Source: Psychroflexus montanilacus (lineage in GTDB: Bacteria > Bacteroidota > Bacteroidia > Flavobacteriales > Flavobacteriaceae). Taken from it: DNA of 64,000 nucleotides. The translations under genes were made by a program, and so were the position numbers. Positions within the stretch are counted from its first letter, which is position 1. The number at the start of each line of letters is the position of its first letter. The notes under the pieces are model-generated. The model searched no databases. It was not told the origin of the DNA and was given only the letters and a program-made list of their open reading frames with translations. Below are positions 18,766 through 27,254 of the stretch, one piece after another. The stretch is taken from positions 372,001 through 436,000 of the forward strand of contig NZ_JAIQZC010000002.1 of the NCBI RefSeq assembly GCF_020164535.1. The letters are read 5' to 3'.

Positions 18766-19833
18766 TTAAAACGCTTTTACCGTCCAGCCGTGCGGATCTT
18801 CAACTCTGTTGTATTGAATATCCTGTAAGGACTTTTTAAAGAAAGTTCCGTAAGGCTCGTCGATCGTTGGGAGGTCGTAATAGGTACCGTCGTATTCAAA
18901 TCCGTCAACTCTCACGACTGTTGCCGCAGTTCCTGCGCCAAAGATTTCTTTTAGCTCACCGTTTTTAGCCGCATTCACAATTTCTTTTACAGAGACTTTA
19001 TCAACAACAATCTCTACATCATTATCTTTAGCCAATTGAATAATACTCTTGCGCGTTACCCCATCCAAAATTCTATCGTTGGTTGGTGCTGTTAGAAGCT
19101 TATCTCCAACTCTGAAGAAAATGTTCATGGTTCCTGCTTCTTCCAGGTATTCGTGTGAACTGGCATCGGTCCAGATGATCTGATCCAGGCCTTTGGCTTT
19201 AGCCAGTTTGGTAGGATAAAACTGAGCGCCATAATTACCGGCAGCTTTTGCATAGCCTACACCACCATCTGCAGCTCTACTGTATTCCTGAGCAAAAATA
19301 ACTTTAATAGGTTTGTTATAGTAAGCCTGTGCAGGACAGGTAATAATCATAAAACGGTAGCGATCGGACTCTGATGCTGAAACACCATTTTCGGTAGCGA
19401 TCACAAATGGACGGATGTACAATGAATTTCCGTCTCCCTTTTTCACCCAATCCTTATCCATCTCCAGTAAGGTCTTTAATGAATTGAAGAAAAACTCTTT
19501 AGGAAATTCAGGAATCGCCAGACGTTTAGACGATTTATTGATACGCTCAAAATTTTGTTCTGGTCTAAACAACCACACCTGATCCTGCTCATCTTTAAAA
19601 GCTTTCATCCCTTCAAAAACCGCCTGACCATAATGAAACACTTTTGCAGAGGGTTCAAATTCCATTGGACCGTAAGGCACAATCTTGGGAGTCTGCCATT
19701 CTCCATCGATGTAGTCGCAGTACATCATGTGATCGGCGTTCTGCTTTCCAAATTGAAGATTGCTAAAGTCTACCTGATCAATTCTTGAATGCTTGACCTG
19801 GGTAATATCGAGTTGTGTATCAGTGTTATTCAT
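18766..19833 (-). CDS. ilvE: Branched-chain amino acid aminotransferase
   Basis: This 355-residue PLP enzyme interconverts Leu, Ile and Val with their keto acids. It belongs to the class IV, long (type II) form. Motifs are FHYGQAVFEGMKAFK, the PLP lysine in GGVGYAKAAGNYGAQFYPTK, and EAGTMNIFFRVGDKLLTAPT with RILDGVTRKSIIQLA. The length matches the type II family. It is divergent from the DUF4920 lipoprotein gene, with a 100-bp shared promoter region. Confidence 0.95.
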   Translation of the reverse strand: MNNTDTQLDITQVKHSRIDQVDFSNLQFGKQNADHMMYCDYIDGEWQTPKIVPYGPMEFEPSAKVFHYGQAVFEGMKAFKDEQDQVWLFRPEQNFERINKSSKRLAIPEFPKEFFFNSLKTLLEMDKDWVKKGDGNSLYIRPFVIATENGVSASESDRYRFMIITCPAQAYYNKPIKVIFAQEYSRAADGGVGYAKAAGNYGAQFYPTKLAKAKGLDQIIWTDASSHEYLEEAGTMNIFFRVGDKLLTAPTNDRILDGVTRKSIIQLAKDNDVEIVVDKVSVKEIVNAAKNGELKEIFGAGTAATVVRVDGFEYDGTYYDLPTIDEPYGTFFKKSLQDIQYNRVEDPHGWTVKAF

Positions 19834-19849
19834 GGATTAGAAATTTTTG

Positions 19850-19857
19850 CAAATGTA
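19850..19857 (-). promoter_or_regulatory. Promoter -7 element of ilvE
   Basis: TACATTTG on the minus strand matches TAnnTTTG and lies 16 bp upstream of the ilvE start codon. The 5' leader would therefore be very short. Confidence 0.5.
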
Positions 19858-19891
19858 CTAATTTTTAATAAGGTTAATTCAGGAAGATTCC

Positions 19892-19899
19892 TAACTTTG
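19892..19899 (+). promoter_or_regulatory. Promoter -7 element of the DUF4920 lipoprotein gene
   Basis: TAACTTTG on the plus strand matches TAnnTTTG and lies 34 bp upstream of the ATG at 19934. No clear -33 TTG is seen. Confidence 0.5.
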
Positions 19900-19933
19900 T
19901 TGTTATTCTTATTATAAATTTTCAATTATTATC

Positions 19934-20470
19934 ATGAAAAAGCTGCTTTTGTTACCAATATTATTGATGTTTTTGGCTTGTGGCTCAAAAGAATCAAAGC
20001 AAAAAAATTCTGAAGAAAGTGAAACACCTACTGAAAACACTTCAGAAGAAAAGGAATTGAGCATAAAAACTGACTCCCAATTTGGGAAAGCTTTCGACGC
20101 TGCCGACGTAAAATCCAATACCGAAATGCTGGCGGTTTATCAAAACCTTCAACCTGGAGACAGCATTCAGGTGCAGTTTCAGTCTGAAGTGGAAGGCGTT
20201 TGCGCTAAAAAAGGCTGCTGGATGAAATTGAATTTGGCCGAAGACCAACACGCGCATATCACCTTTAAAGATTATGGTTTTTTTGTTCCTAAAGACAGTC
20301 AGGGCCACCAAATGCTAGTCAATGGCGTAGCCTTCATCGAAGAAACCGATGTCGAAACCTTAAGGCATTATGCCGAGGATGCCGGCCAAAGTGAGGCAGA
20401 CATCGCCAAAATCACTGAACCGGAACTGAACTACAGGTTTATTGCGGAGGGAGCTCAAGCAGTGGAGTAG
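19934..20470 (+). CDS. DUF4920 domain lipoprotein
   Basis: This 178-residue protein has a lipoprotein signal peptide with the lipobox LMFLAC (Cys16) and a Ser/Glu/Lys-rich linker. It then carries the DUF4920 domain with the cysteine pair in VCAKKGCWMKLNLAEDQHAH and the segment ITFKDYGFFVPKDSQGHQML. The domain resembles small metal-binding or thiol folds, but the function is unknown. It is one of only three clear plus-strand loci in the window, and a heptamer array begins 7 bp after its stop. Confidence 0.85.
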   Translation: MKKLLLLPILLMFLACGSKESKQKNSEESETPTENTSEEKELSIKTDSQFGKAFDAADVKSNTEMLAVYQNLQPGDSIQVQFQSEVEGVCAKKGCWMKLNLAEDQHAHITFKDYGFFVPKDSQGHQMLVNGVAFIEETDVETLRHYAEDAGQSEADIAKITEPELNYRFIAEGAQAVE

Positions 20471-20476
20471 GGTTTA

Positions 20477-20592
20477 GTCGGTTGTCGGTTGTCGGTTGTC
20501 GGTTGTCGGTTGTCGGTTGTCGGTAGTCGGTAGTCGGTAGTCGGTAGTCGGTAGTCGGTAGTCGGTAGTCGGTAGTCGGTAGTCGGTAGTCG
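20477..20592 (+). repeat. Tandem heptamer array GTCGGTT x 6 then GTCGGTA x 10.6
   Basis: Six copies of GTCGGTT are followed by ten copies of GTCGGTA and a final GTCG, 116 bp with no interruption. The change of one base in the unit occurs once, as if two homogeneous blocks had expanded separately. Confidence 0.95.
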
Positions 20593-20684
20593 AATTTAAA
20601 ATTCTTTATTCGATATTCAGTATTCTTTTTTCAGTATTCTTTGTTAGGTATTAGGAAATAGAAATAAGTCTTGAATCCTCTGTC

Positions 20685-20728
20685 AGGTCGAGTGTACCGA
20701 CATATTTCGTCGGGATGTATCGAGACCT
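20685..20728 (+). repeat. Two-stem element, AGGTC type
   Basis: Outer stem AGGTC/GACCT, conserved left loop GAGTG, inner stem CCGAC/GTCGG (20697-20701 with 20709-20713), conserved right loop GTATCGA. Confidence 0.8.
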
Positions 20729-21131
20729 CCACCCTATTCAAATTAAAATTGTATCCATATCAAACCTCTTAGCATTACAGCTTTATCCCTTATCCAAATT
20801 TTTTATTAGATATTCAGTATTCAATATTCTTTGTTCAGTATTCGTTTTTTAATTTTTCGTTTAGTGTATATCAATGAGATAGTTTGGATGCTATAGCCCA
20901 TGAATTTACAAATAAGTTGACTCCAGCTCACATGGAAATGTCAGGGTTACACCCCTTCTTTGCTCTTTCACGTGTTTTTTATGAAGATAGCAGGACTAGC
21001 GCCCCTGACTGAAAATTAAATCACAAAGACCTCACAGAAGAGTAAAGAAAGATGATTTCGGGGGCAGAGCCAAAAGCCTAGGGTTAAAATAATCAAGATG
21101 CTGAAACCTTAAATGAGGTCTCGCAATGTCT

Positions 21132-21170
21132 CCTCGAGTGTCCGCTTTTTTTAGCGGATGTATCGAGAGG
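21132..21170 (+). repeat. Two-stem element, CCTC type
   Basis: Outer stem CCTC/GAGG, left loop GAGTG, inner stem TCCGCT/AGCGGA (21141-21146 with 21153-21158) with a T-only loop, right loop GTATCGA. Confidence 0.75.
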
Positions 21171-21195
21171 TGGTTTAATACGAAGAGCTTTAATG

Positions 21196-21246
21196 AGGTC
21201 TCGATACAAATTTTGCTTTTTCTCAAAAGCAAAATCCACTCGACCT
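21196..21246 (-). repeat. Two-stem element, AGGTC type with long inner stem
   Basis: Read on the minus strand: outer AGGTC/GACCT, GAGTG, inner stem ATTTTGCTTTT with AAAGCAAAAT, then GTATCGA. It is the G-C version of the stem found again at 21479 and 57191. Confidence 0.85.
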
Positions 21247-21289
21247 GACATTACCTCAGCCACCAAATTACTAGTCACCGATAACTTAT

Positions 21290-21331
21290 GGTAACTTCGA
21301 TACGTCCGCCAGAGGCGGACACTCAGCCACC
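21290..21331 (-). repeat. Two-stem element, GGTGGCT type
   Basis: Minus strand: outer GGTGGCT/AGTTACC (paired with G-T wobbles), GAGTG, inner TCCGCC/GGCGGA with loop TCT, then CGTATCGA. Confidence 0.85.
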
Positions 21332-21411
21332 AACTCACGACTCATAATTAATCAACATCTATAAAAAGTAGGCTGTTTATTTTATAGATTTTTAATTTTA
21401 AACTCTTAAGT

Positions 21412-21455
21412 CACTTCGAGTACGTGCTTTTTTTTAGCGGATGTATCGAGAGGTG
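21412..21455 (+). repeat. Two-stem element, CACTTC type, degenerate inner stem
   Basis: Outer stem CACTTC/GAGGTG (one G-T pair), left loop GAGTA, an inner part in which only GCT...AGC remains paired, right loop GTATCGA. It corresponds by position to the element at 21132. Confidence 0.6.
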
Positions 21456-21478
21456 GTTTAATACGAAGAGCTTTAATG

Positions 21479-21529
21479 AGGTCTCGATACAAATTTTACT
21501 TTTTCTCAAAAGTAAAATCCACTCGACCT
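21479..21529 (-). repeat. Two-stem element, AGGTC type with long inner stem (A-T version)
   Basis: Identical in layout to 21196-21246, but the inner stem reads ATTTTACTTTT with AAAAGTAAAAT. One G-C pair has become A-T by changes on both sides. Confidence 0.85.
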
Positions 21530-21571
21530 GACATTTCTCAGCCAACAAATCACTAGTCACCGATAACTTAT

Positions 21572-21613
21572 GGTAGCTTCGATACGTCCGCCAGAGGCGG
21601 ACACTCAGCCACC
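21572..21613 (-). repeat. Two-stem element, GGTGGCT type
   Basis: Minus strand: outer GGTGGCT/AGCTACC, GAGTG, inner TCCGCC/GGCGGA, CGTATCGA. It pairs with the element at 21479 as 21290 does with 21196. Confidence 0.85.
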
Positions 21614-21757
21614 AAGTCAATCAACAATTAATTTTAACGACAAGTCCCTTCACTATCCACTATTGACTGAAGACCATTATGCTACTATACCACTAAACTA
21701 TTACACCGTTTACCAATCACAATTCTCTACACACAGAAAACCGACTACTGAAAACAG

Positions 21758-22798
21758 TTAACCAATCACCTCAACCCACTTCTCCTTCACCACTTCCCAG
21801 TCGAAATGCTCAACCTTTGCTCTTCCGGCTTTGGAGAGCTTATGAGCGAGTTCTGGATTCTTTAGGAGTCTTAACACAGCCTCAGTAAACGCATGCACAT
21901 CATCGGGGTTTACCAGTAAGGCATCTTGTTCATCGTCTAATAGAAAAGGAATCCCACCCACGTTCGTACTCACCACTGGCAAACCAAGCGCCATGGCTTC
22001 GATCACACTCACGGGTGTATTGTCTACATTGGTGGTATTGATAAAGATGTCAAAGTCTTTGGTGTACTCCAGCCAGTCGGCTTTAGGCATACCTCCGGTA
22101 AAGGTTATGGGTAAATCATGCTCACTGGCGTAAGTTTTACAATCCTCTATAGAATCGTCTTTAAACGGGCCTACCATACTGAGTTTAGCCTGAGGATGGG
22201 TTTTTAGCAATTCTTGTAAAACCTTGAGGGCTAATAGAGGATTGTAAATATGAGCAAAGGACCTAACCCATAACAGATGCGGCTGAAATTGCCGACGCTG
22301 CTTAAAGCTGTAGTTCTCTAAATTAATCGTATTGGGGATGTAGCTTAAGTTGGTATAGCCTGCCTTTTCAAAATGATGCATGAGATAGGCAGAGGGAGCC
22401 ACATTGACTTTGGCTCTGCCAAATAAACGCTGACACTGCTTGGGATGGGAGCTTAAGCGATGTGGGAGATTACCCCCATGTAAGATAGGGATGTAATTCA
22501 ACTTTAACCGAAAAGCCAACTGACTCACTAAATACGCATACCAAAAGGCAGAGGTACTATAGGTATCAATTAGCAAAACATGAGTCTTGGATCGGTGCTT
22601 AATCACCATCAAAAGCATGTCTAATAAGCGAAGAACCTGATTCTTCTGGCTTGAACCAGATATCACCTCATAGCCTTCAGCTTTTAGCTGACTTGACAAC
22701 ACCTCAACCGTAGACACATTTCTCCCCTTAAGCGACAGCTTGTTGCCGAGGTACAGAAGCTGTTTTGGTTTTGTTTTTTTTCTTTGGTTTTGAGGCAT
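21758..22798 (-). CDS. Glycosyltransferase, GT4-like
   Basis: This 346-residue GT-B fold protein would transfer a sugar from a nucleotide donor to the growing glycan. The donor-binding region has the E-x7-E type motif in VIEAMALGLPVVSTNVGGIP (about residues 265-285). The N-terminus KPKQLLYLGNKLSLKGRNVS is typical of the family. Its start overlaps the end of the ligase-like gene by 71 bp in another frame. It is the last gene of the polysaccharide locus in the direction of transcription. Confidence 0.82.
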   Translation of the reverse strand: MPQNQRKKTKPKQLLYLGNKLSLKGRNVSTVEVLSSQLKAEGYEVISGSSQKNQVLRLLDMLLMVIKHRSKTHVLLIDTYSTSAFWYAYLVSQLAFRLKLNYIPILHGGNLPHRLSSHPKQCQRLFGRAKVNVAPSAYLMHHFEKAGYTNLSYIPNTINLENYSFKQRRQFQPHLLWVRSFAHIYNPLLALKVLQELLKTHPQAKLSMVGPFKDDSIEDCKTYASEHDLPITFTGGMPKADWLEYTKDFDIFINTTNVDNTPVSVIEAMALGLPVVSTNVGGIPFLLDDEQDALLVNPDDVHAFTEAVLRLLKNPELAHKLSKAGRAKVEHFDWEVVKEKWVEVIG

Positions 22799-24119
22799 AA
22801 GTAATGGTTAATAAAGCAAATCCATAAATAAATCCAGGCAAAGCGACCCGCATCGCAGAGTGGTTAATGGTCAAAAACCAGAAAGCGACGAAAGGCAGCA
22901 TCAACAGGTTTCTGTTTTTAGATAAAAAGAAAGCTAAAGGTATGAGTAGTAAAACTAAAAGTGCAACTATACCAAGAATTCCATGTTCAGCTAACATTCT
23001 AGTCACTTCGTTATGACTGGCTAAATTAGATCCTTCTTCTTCAATTCTAAAAAACTTACCCATCCCAACCCCTACGCCTAGAAAAGGATCTTCTAAAAAA
23101 GCTTCAAGTTCTTGACTCAAAATATCTCCTCTACCTGATGTAATATCCTGTTCTTCTCCTAAAGCATTTTTACCAGTATATCGGTTTAATATCAACCCTT
23201 TCGTTACTGTCATCGCGATCCCCCATAATAAAAACCCTCCAATGCCAAGAGAGATTAATTTTACAGTAGCCTTTGCTTTTCTAATTAGAGAAGCCCAATT
23301 GATAAAAAGTAAAGTAAATATTAACATCATCAGGATTGCAGTAATAAGCCCTCCCCTTGAAAAGGTTAACAAACACCTGTAGGTTAGCAAGCCTAAAAAA
23401 CCAATATTGATTAGGTTTAAAAGTAAGTTCTTATATGGTATTAAAAATCTGATATAAGTAAAAAACATACCTAAGCCTAAAATGGTGGCTACCTGATTCC
23501 CACTATAGCCACCAGATGTGGCTGCATTAGATTCTGTCGTGAATACGATCTGCTCCATAGGTGGAGCATACAAAATAATGTAAACCACCATCCCAAGAAT
23601 GGGTAAAATCATCAGATCAATAATTTTAAGAAGTACTCCAAATTTAATTTGCTTCTGATAGCAAAACAAGGCCGTTGCAAATAAAGATAATGGACCCGAT
23701 AGATTAAATAAAATAGTTTTTCTAAAACTCTGGTCGAAATAATCAAAATTCAAATAAGAGACGATAACACCTGGAAGCAGTAGTAATAAAAAGACCAAAA
23801 CAGGCCAGGCTTTTAGTTTAAAGCCTTCATACAGCATTCCCAACAACATAAAGAAAATCACAAGATATTTACCCAGTTCCCAGAAAGGCATAGCTTTCGT
23901 CATTCTTAAAAAAATTTCTGCTGCAGCTATATAAGCCGCAGCGCCAAGCGCGTAGTAGGTCTTTTCTTTTTTGGTGACAATTTGGTATATGAAGTAAACG
24001 ACAATTCCTAATAAATACAGTTGAGCAAAAGCTCGTATCTGACTTACGACCACACCAACACCAACATGAAATGCCAATCCTTTTAAGTGCTGAAAACTTG
24101 GTTTATCTAAGCCGAACAT
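22728..24119 (-). CDS. O-antigen ligase/polymerase-like membrane protein (Wzy_C family)
   Basis: This 463-residue protein has ten or more hydrophobic segments and a large loop containing GRGDILSQELEAFLEDPFLG with SHNEVTRMLAEHGILGIVAL. This is the arrangement of the Wzy_C/WaaL domain. It should ligate or polymerise lipid-linked glycan on the periplasmic side. The C-terminal tail is basic (KPKKKNKTKTASVPRQQAVA). It overlaps the next gene by 71 bp and the upstream glycosyltransferase gene by 17 bp. Confidence 0.8.
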   Translation of the reverse strand: MFGLDKPSFQHLKGLAFHVGVGVVVSQIRAFAQLYLLGIVVYFIYQIVTKKEKTYYALGAAAYIAAAEIFLRMTKAMPFWELGKYLVIFFMLLGMLYEGFKLKAWPVLVFLLLLLPGVIVSYLNFDYFDQSFRKTILFNLSGPLSLFATALFCYQKQIKFGVLLKIIDLMILPILGMVVYIILYAPPMEQIVFTTESNAATSGGYSGNQVATILGLGMFFTYIRFLIPYKNLLLNLINIGFLGLLTYRCLLTFSRGGLITAILMMLIFTLLFINWASLIRKAKATVKLISLGIGGFLLWGIAMTVTKGLILNRYTGKNALGEEQDITSGRGDILSQELEAFLEDPFLGVGVGMGKFFRIEEEGSNLASHNEVTRMLAEHGILGIVALLVLLLIPLAFFLSKNRNLLMLPFVAFWFLTINHSAMRVALPGFIYGFALLTITYASKPKKKNKTKTASVPRQQAVA

Positions 24120-25245
24120 TTAAAATTTTTTCTTTTAGCGCTTTGTTATAAAATTCATAGGTAAATCGCCGGGCAAAGGTATAATTTTTAAGCCTAAGCT
24201 CGTGAAGTTCGTCTATTGTAAAATCTGACAGCTCAACTAAACTTTCCACTAAAGCTCTAGATGATAATTCTTGCAAAACAAACCCATTATCGCCATGAGT
24301 GATATAATCTTCAATACAGGACACCTTTGAGACGATAGGCATACAGCCATAAGCCATGGCTTCACCTACGACTTTAGGAAAGCCTTCAGATTTCGAGGGT
24401 AAGATTAAAGCATCTGACTGAGCTAAGATGCTATGCACTTCAGGTTTGGGTAAAAAGCCATGAAAATAGATTGTCATCTTCAACTGTTGGGCTAGCTCTT
24501 CATACTTAGCCCGTTCAGGCCCATCCCCAATAAAATGAATAGTTTTGACCTGAATATGCTCAGGAAGCTTTTTTAATGCCTCCAGAATTAGGGGGACGCC
24601 TTTATGTTCATTTAAGGCGCCTACAAAACAAAGTATCCAGCCCTGGTCTTTTGGATTTGACTTCTGATATAATGCTGATTTGGCTTGTGTATAGGTATCT
24701 TCAGTAAAACACGGATTATCAAAACTTAAAAATTGAGGTTTAGTTTCCCAATTACCGTTGTAAGTGACCTGCGTTTCAGGTTCAATGTAATTTTGAAGCC
24801 ATTGCTTCTGTAGTCGATTCCCTAAAGGCATATCAGGATCTACCCAGTTTCCCGCATACTTCACCCAGTAAGGCTTGGTAGAGAACCATTTCAAATACGG
24901 CAATACATAAAGCCCCATCCCGGTAGGCGCCCGAAAATGAATAATATCAGCTTTCTGAATGCCCTTCTGAATTTGTCTCAAATTCGAAAGGGCTGTCAAA
25001 GCGATGTTCAATTTCTTTAAACCTTTCCCGCCTGAAGGTTTTAAAGGGATAAATGTTATGTTGTCAGTATCGGCATACACTAAACTACTTTTTGGAGGTT
25101 GTCCTTCATGCAAAGGTGCCACATGAATAATGCGATCAAAGATGCCCAGTAAATGATTGATCTCCGTCACCGTCGATCCCCAGGCTTTGATGATACCGTT
25201 TTCATCTTGATAATGTTCAGTATGGGAGATGATGCAGAGGGTCAT
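24103..25245 (-). CDS. Glycosyltransferase, GT4-like
   Basis: This 380-residue GT-B protein has FVGALNEHKGVPLILEALKK at the start of the second domain and the donor motif EGFPKVVGEAMAYGCMPIVS near residues 290-310. It is the first gene of the three-gene module 25245-21758, whose members all overlap. Upstream lies a repeat spacer and a four-helix-bundle gene. The sugar is unknown. Confidence 0.85.
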   Translation of the reverse strand: MTLCIISHTEHYQDENGIIKAWGSTVTEINHLLGIFDRIIHVAPLHEGQPPKSSLVYADTDNITFIPLKPSGGKGLKKLNIALTALSNLRQIQKGIQKADIIHFRAPTGMGLYVLPYLKWFSTKPYWVKYAGNWVDPDMPLGNRLQKQWLQNYIEPETQVTYNGNWETKPQFLSFDNPCFTEDTYTQAKSALYQKSNPKDQGWILCFVGALNEHKGVPLILEALKKLPEHIQVKTIHFIGDGPERAKYEELAQQLKMTIYFHGFLPKPEVHSILAQSDALILPSKSEGFPKVVGEAMAYGCMPIVSKVSCIEDYITHGDNGFVLQELSSRALVESLVELSDFTIDELHELRLKNYTFARRFTYEFYNKALKEKILNVRLR

Positions 25246-25362
25246 ATGCGTTTTTAGTTGAGCGTTTGGCGTTGTTCGTTCGGCGTTGTTCGTTTTCTGT
25301 TGTGTGTTGTCAGATAGCGGTTGTCAATTGACAGTAAACCATGAACGTTGTACTGTAAACTA

Positions 25363-25713
25363 TTAGCTATTTTTCTTTAAAAATCGAATTAACCCGTGAA
25401 TGATCTTCTTCACAGTTTCCGTTTGATTAAAAACTTGATGATCTGATTTGATTAATTTTAATCTCGAAGCTATAATGAGCTGAGTTTCTAGTTCCAAAGA
25501 CGAACCTAAAGCAATTTCAACAAATCGTTTATAGTCTTTATTAGAGTTTCTACTTTGCCCTTCAGCTATATTTGATGGAATGGAAACAGATGCCCTTCTC
25601 AATTGACTTACCAATCCAAACTTTTCTTCATTTGGAAAGTCCTGGGTTAATTCATAAACAAGTTGAACCAGCTTCATTGATTCTTTCCACGCATCAAGAT
25701 CTTTGTAATCCAT
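25363..25713 (-). CDS. Four-helix-bundle protein (S23/IVP family), copy 1
   Basis: This 116-residue protein begins MDYKDLDAWKESMKLVQLVY and carries the family signature QLRRASVSIPSNIAEGQSR near residues 38-57. This is the small four-helix bundle first seen encoded inside 23S rRNA intervening sequences. The molecular function is unknown; relatives include the Avd proteins of diversity-generating retroelements, but there is no reverse transcriptase here. It lies alone between two tandem-repeat spacers inside the polysaccharide locus. Confidence 0.85.
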   Translation of the reverse strand: MDYKDLDAWKESMKLVQLVYELTQDFPNEEKFGLVSQLRRASVSIPSNIAEGQSRNSNKDYKRFVEIALGSSLELETQLIIASRLKLIKSDHQVFNQTETVKKIIHGLIRFLKKNS

Positions 25714-25862
25714 TGCAATAGTTTTTCGTTATTCGTTGAGCGCCTACTGTTGCTCGCTTTTCGTTTAATGTTATGCGCTTTCATCTGATATTAAACTATT
25801 AGCGGTAAACTGTGAACGATAAACTGTAAACGAGACAAATATACGACTATACCATTATACCA

Positions 25863-26960
25863 CTATTCGAACTCCCCCAACACCTCCACATATTGCTTTC
25901 CGATTTTATCCCAGGTAAAATGAGTGCTCCAGGCTTTGGCCTGTTTAGCATATTGACTTTTGTTAGTAATGATTTTATTGACTGCCGTGAAAATTTGAGG
26001 GACATCATGAGGATTAACCAGAAGTCCAGAATACTCCTGCCTAATCGCATCTTCAATGCCACAGTTGATGCTGCCGATGGCTGGCAATCCCACAGCATTG
26101 GCTTCCAGAATCGCAATGCCGAAGCCTTCCACATCACCAGTAGTGGTTTGCTCACTGAGCATCATAAATACATCGGATTGTTGCAGCAGTTGAAATTTCT
26201 CTTTTTCTATCACTCGGCCGTGAAACTGAACATACTTTTCAATGTTTAAGCTTTTCGCCAACTCCATCAACTGCTTTTGATTGGTCGGAATGCCTACACA
26301 ATGGTAAATCAGTTTTGGATAAGCCTTTAAAAGTTGAGGCAGAGCTTTGATGACGTTATGCTGACCTTTACGTTGGGTTAAGTTACCCACGGTAATGAGT
26401 TGTATAGTAACTGAATGTTGAATAGAAAAATCCTCAACTTCAAATTTCGGTTTGTCAAATCCGTTAGGAATCACACTGGTGGATGTTAAACCTAAATCTT
26501 CAATCAATTTGAGTGTAAATCGTGAAACGGAAATCACATGATCCAAGCGTTTTAAAGACCAGTTGGTGAAGGTCCTGGCTAACGCATTGGAAAGCTGAAC
26601 TTCACTGCCATGAATGATCGCCACTATAGGCTTTGAAGAGAACAAGGATAAAACTCCGCCCACCCACAACGGAAATTTACCAGAGACTAACAATAAATCA
26701 TTTGACTTCAGCGACTTAAAACTGGTCAATAAACGTTGAATGTAAGTGATGACGATAGTTGACTTGCGTTTGACCCGAACCACTGAAAACTTTTGCTTGC
26801 TATCAAACTCACGTTCTTCTGCTCCATCTTCAGAACGCTGATCGGCCACCACAATCACCTCATAAAACTCAGATAAATAGTTCGCCAGCTGATGGGCATG
26901 ATTGCCAATTCCCCCTGGTTGGGGAGGGAGCTCGGAAGTGAGGAAGAGGATTTTTTTCAA
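25863..26960 (-). CDS. Glycosyltransferase, GT4-like
   Basis: This 365-residue GT-B protein starts KKILFLTSELPPQPGGIGNH, with the acceptor-side glycine loop, and has EGFGIAILEANAVGLPAIGS near residues 280-300. The start codon is TTG (26958-26960), since no ATG lies near in frame and the reading begins as the family does. The start and the about 240 bp upstream are repeated before the deacetylase gene at 28070. Confidence 0.85.
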   Translation of the reverse strand: MKKILFLTSELPPQPGGIGNHAHQLANYLSEFYEVIVVADQRSEDGAEEREFDSKQKFSVVRVKRKSTIVITYIQRLLTSFKSLKSNDLLLVSGKFPLWVGGVLSLFSSKPIVAIIHGSEVQLSNALARTFTNWSLKRLDHVISVSRFTLKLIEDLGLTSTSVIPNGFDKPKFEVEDFSIQHSVTIQLITVGNLTQRKGQHNVIKALPQLLKAYPKLIYHCVGIPTNQKQLMELAKSLNIEKYVQFHGRVIEKEKFQLLQQSDVFMMLSEQTTTGDVEGFGIAILEANAVGLPAIGSINCGIEDAIRQEYSGLLVNPHDVPQIFTAVNKIITNKSQYAKQAKAWSTHFTWDKIGKQYVEVLGEFE

Positions 26961-27202
26961 GTTCGTTTTAAGTTTACTGTTGTTCGTTGAGCGTTTATTT
27001 TTACGGTCGTTCGTTGTTCGTTGTCCGTTGACGGTAGCCGTGAACCATCAACTATAGACAAATATACAACTACAGAAGGATTTAACTAAACACCCTCCTT
27101 GCCCTGACTTTGCCATGATAGACAGCCAGGCTACCTCACTTATTCAAGCTCAGCACAGGCTAGGGATGGATTTCTCCTATAACTATCCCCTTCGGAGGGC
27201 TT
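26951..27202. repeat. Left copy of the direct repeat flanking the deacetylase gene
   Basis: It begins in the TTG-start region of the GT gene (TTTTTTTCAA), continues through CGTTGTCCGTTGACGGTAGC and GTGAACCATCAACTATAGAC, and ends near ATCCCCTTCGGAGGGC. The corresponding sequence lies at 28061-28285 in the same order. No gene is encoded in it. Confidence 0.75.
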
Positions 27203-27254
27203 AGATTGTCGACTGTGAACTGTCAACTGTCAACTGTCAACTAAAAACTGGAAA

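Larger units (their letters stand above)
20593..21757. other. Gene-free repeat field upstream of the polysaccharide locus
   Basis: No protein with family features is encoded; open frames here are shadows of repeats. The tract holds seven two-stem inverted-repeat elements (listed separately) and a duplicated block, 21132-21331 against 21412-21613, in which three elements recur in the same order with a period of about 280 bp. Confidence 0.75.

Noticed and set aside
21032-21620. Similar short open frames on the minus strand in two copies
   Set aside because: They are shadows of the duplicated block of two-stem elements; the resemblance comes from the DNA repeat, not from a protein family.
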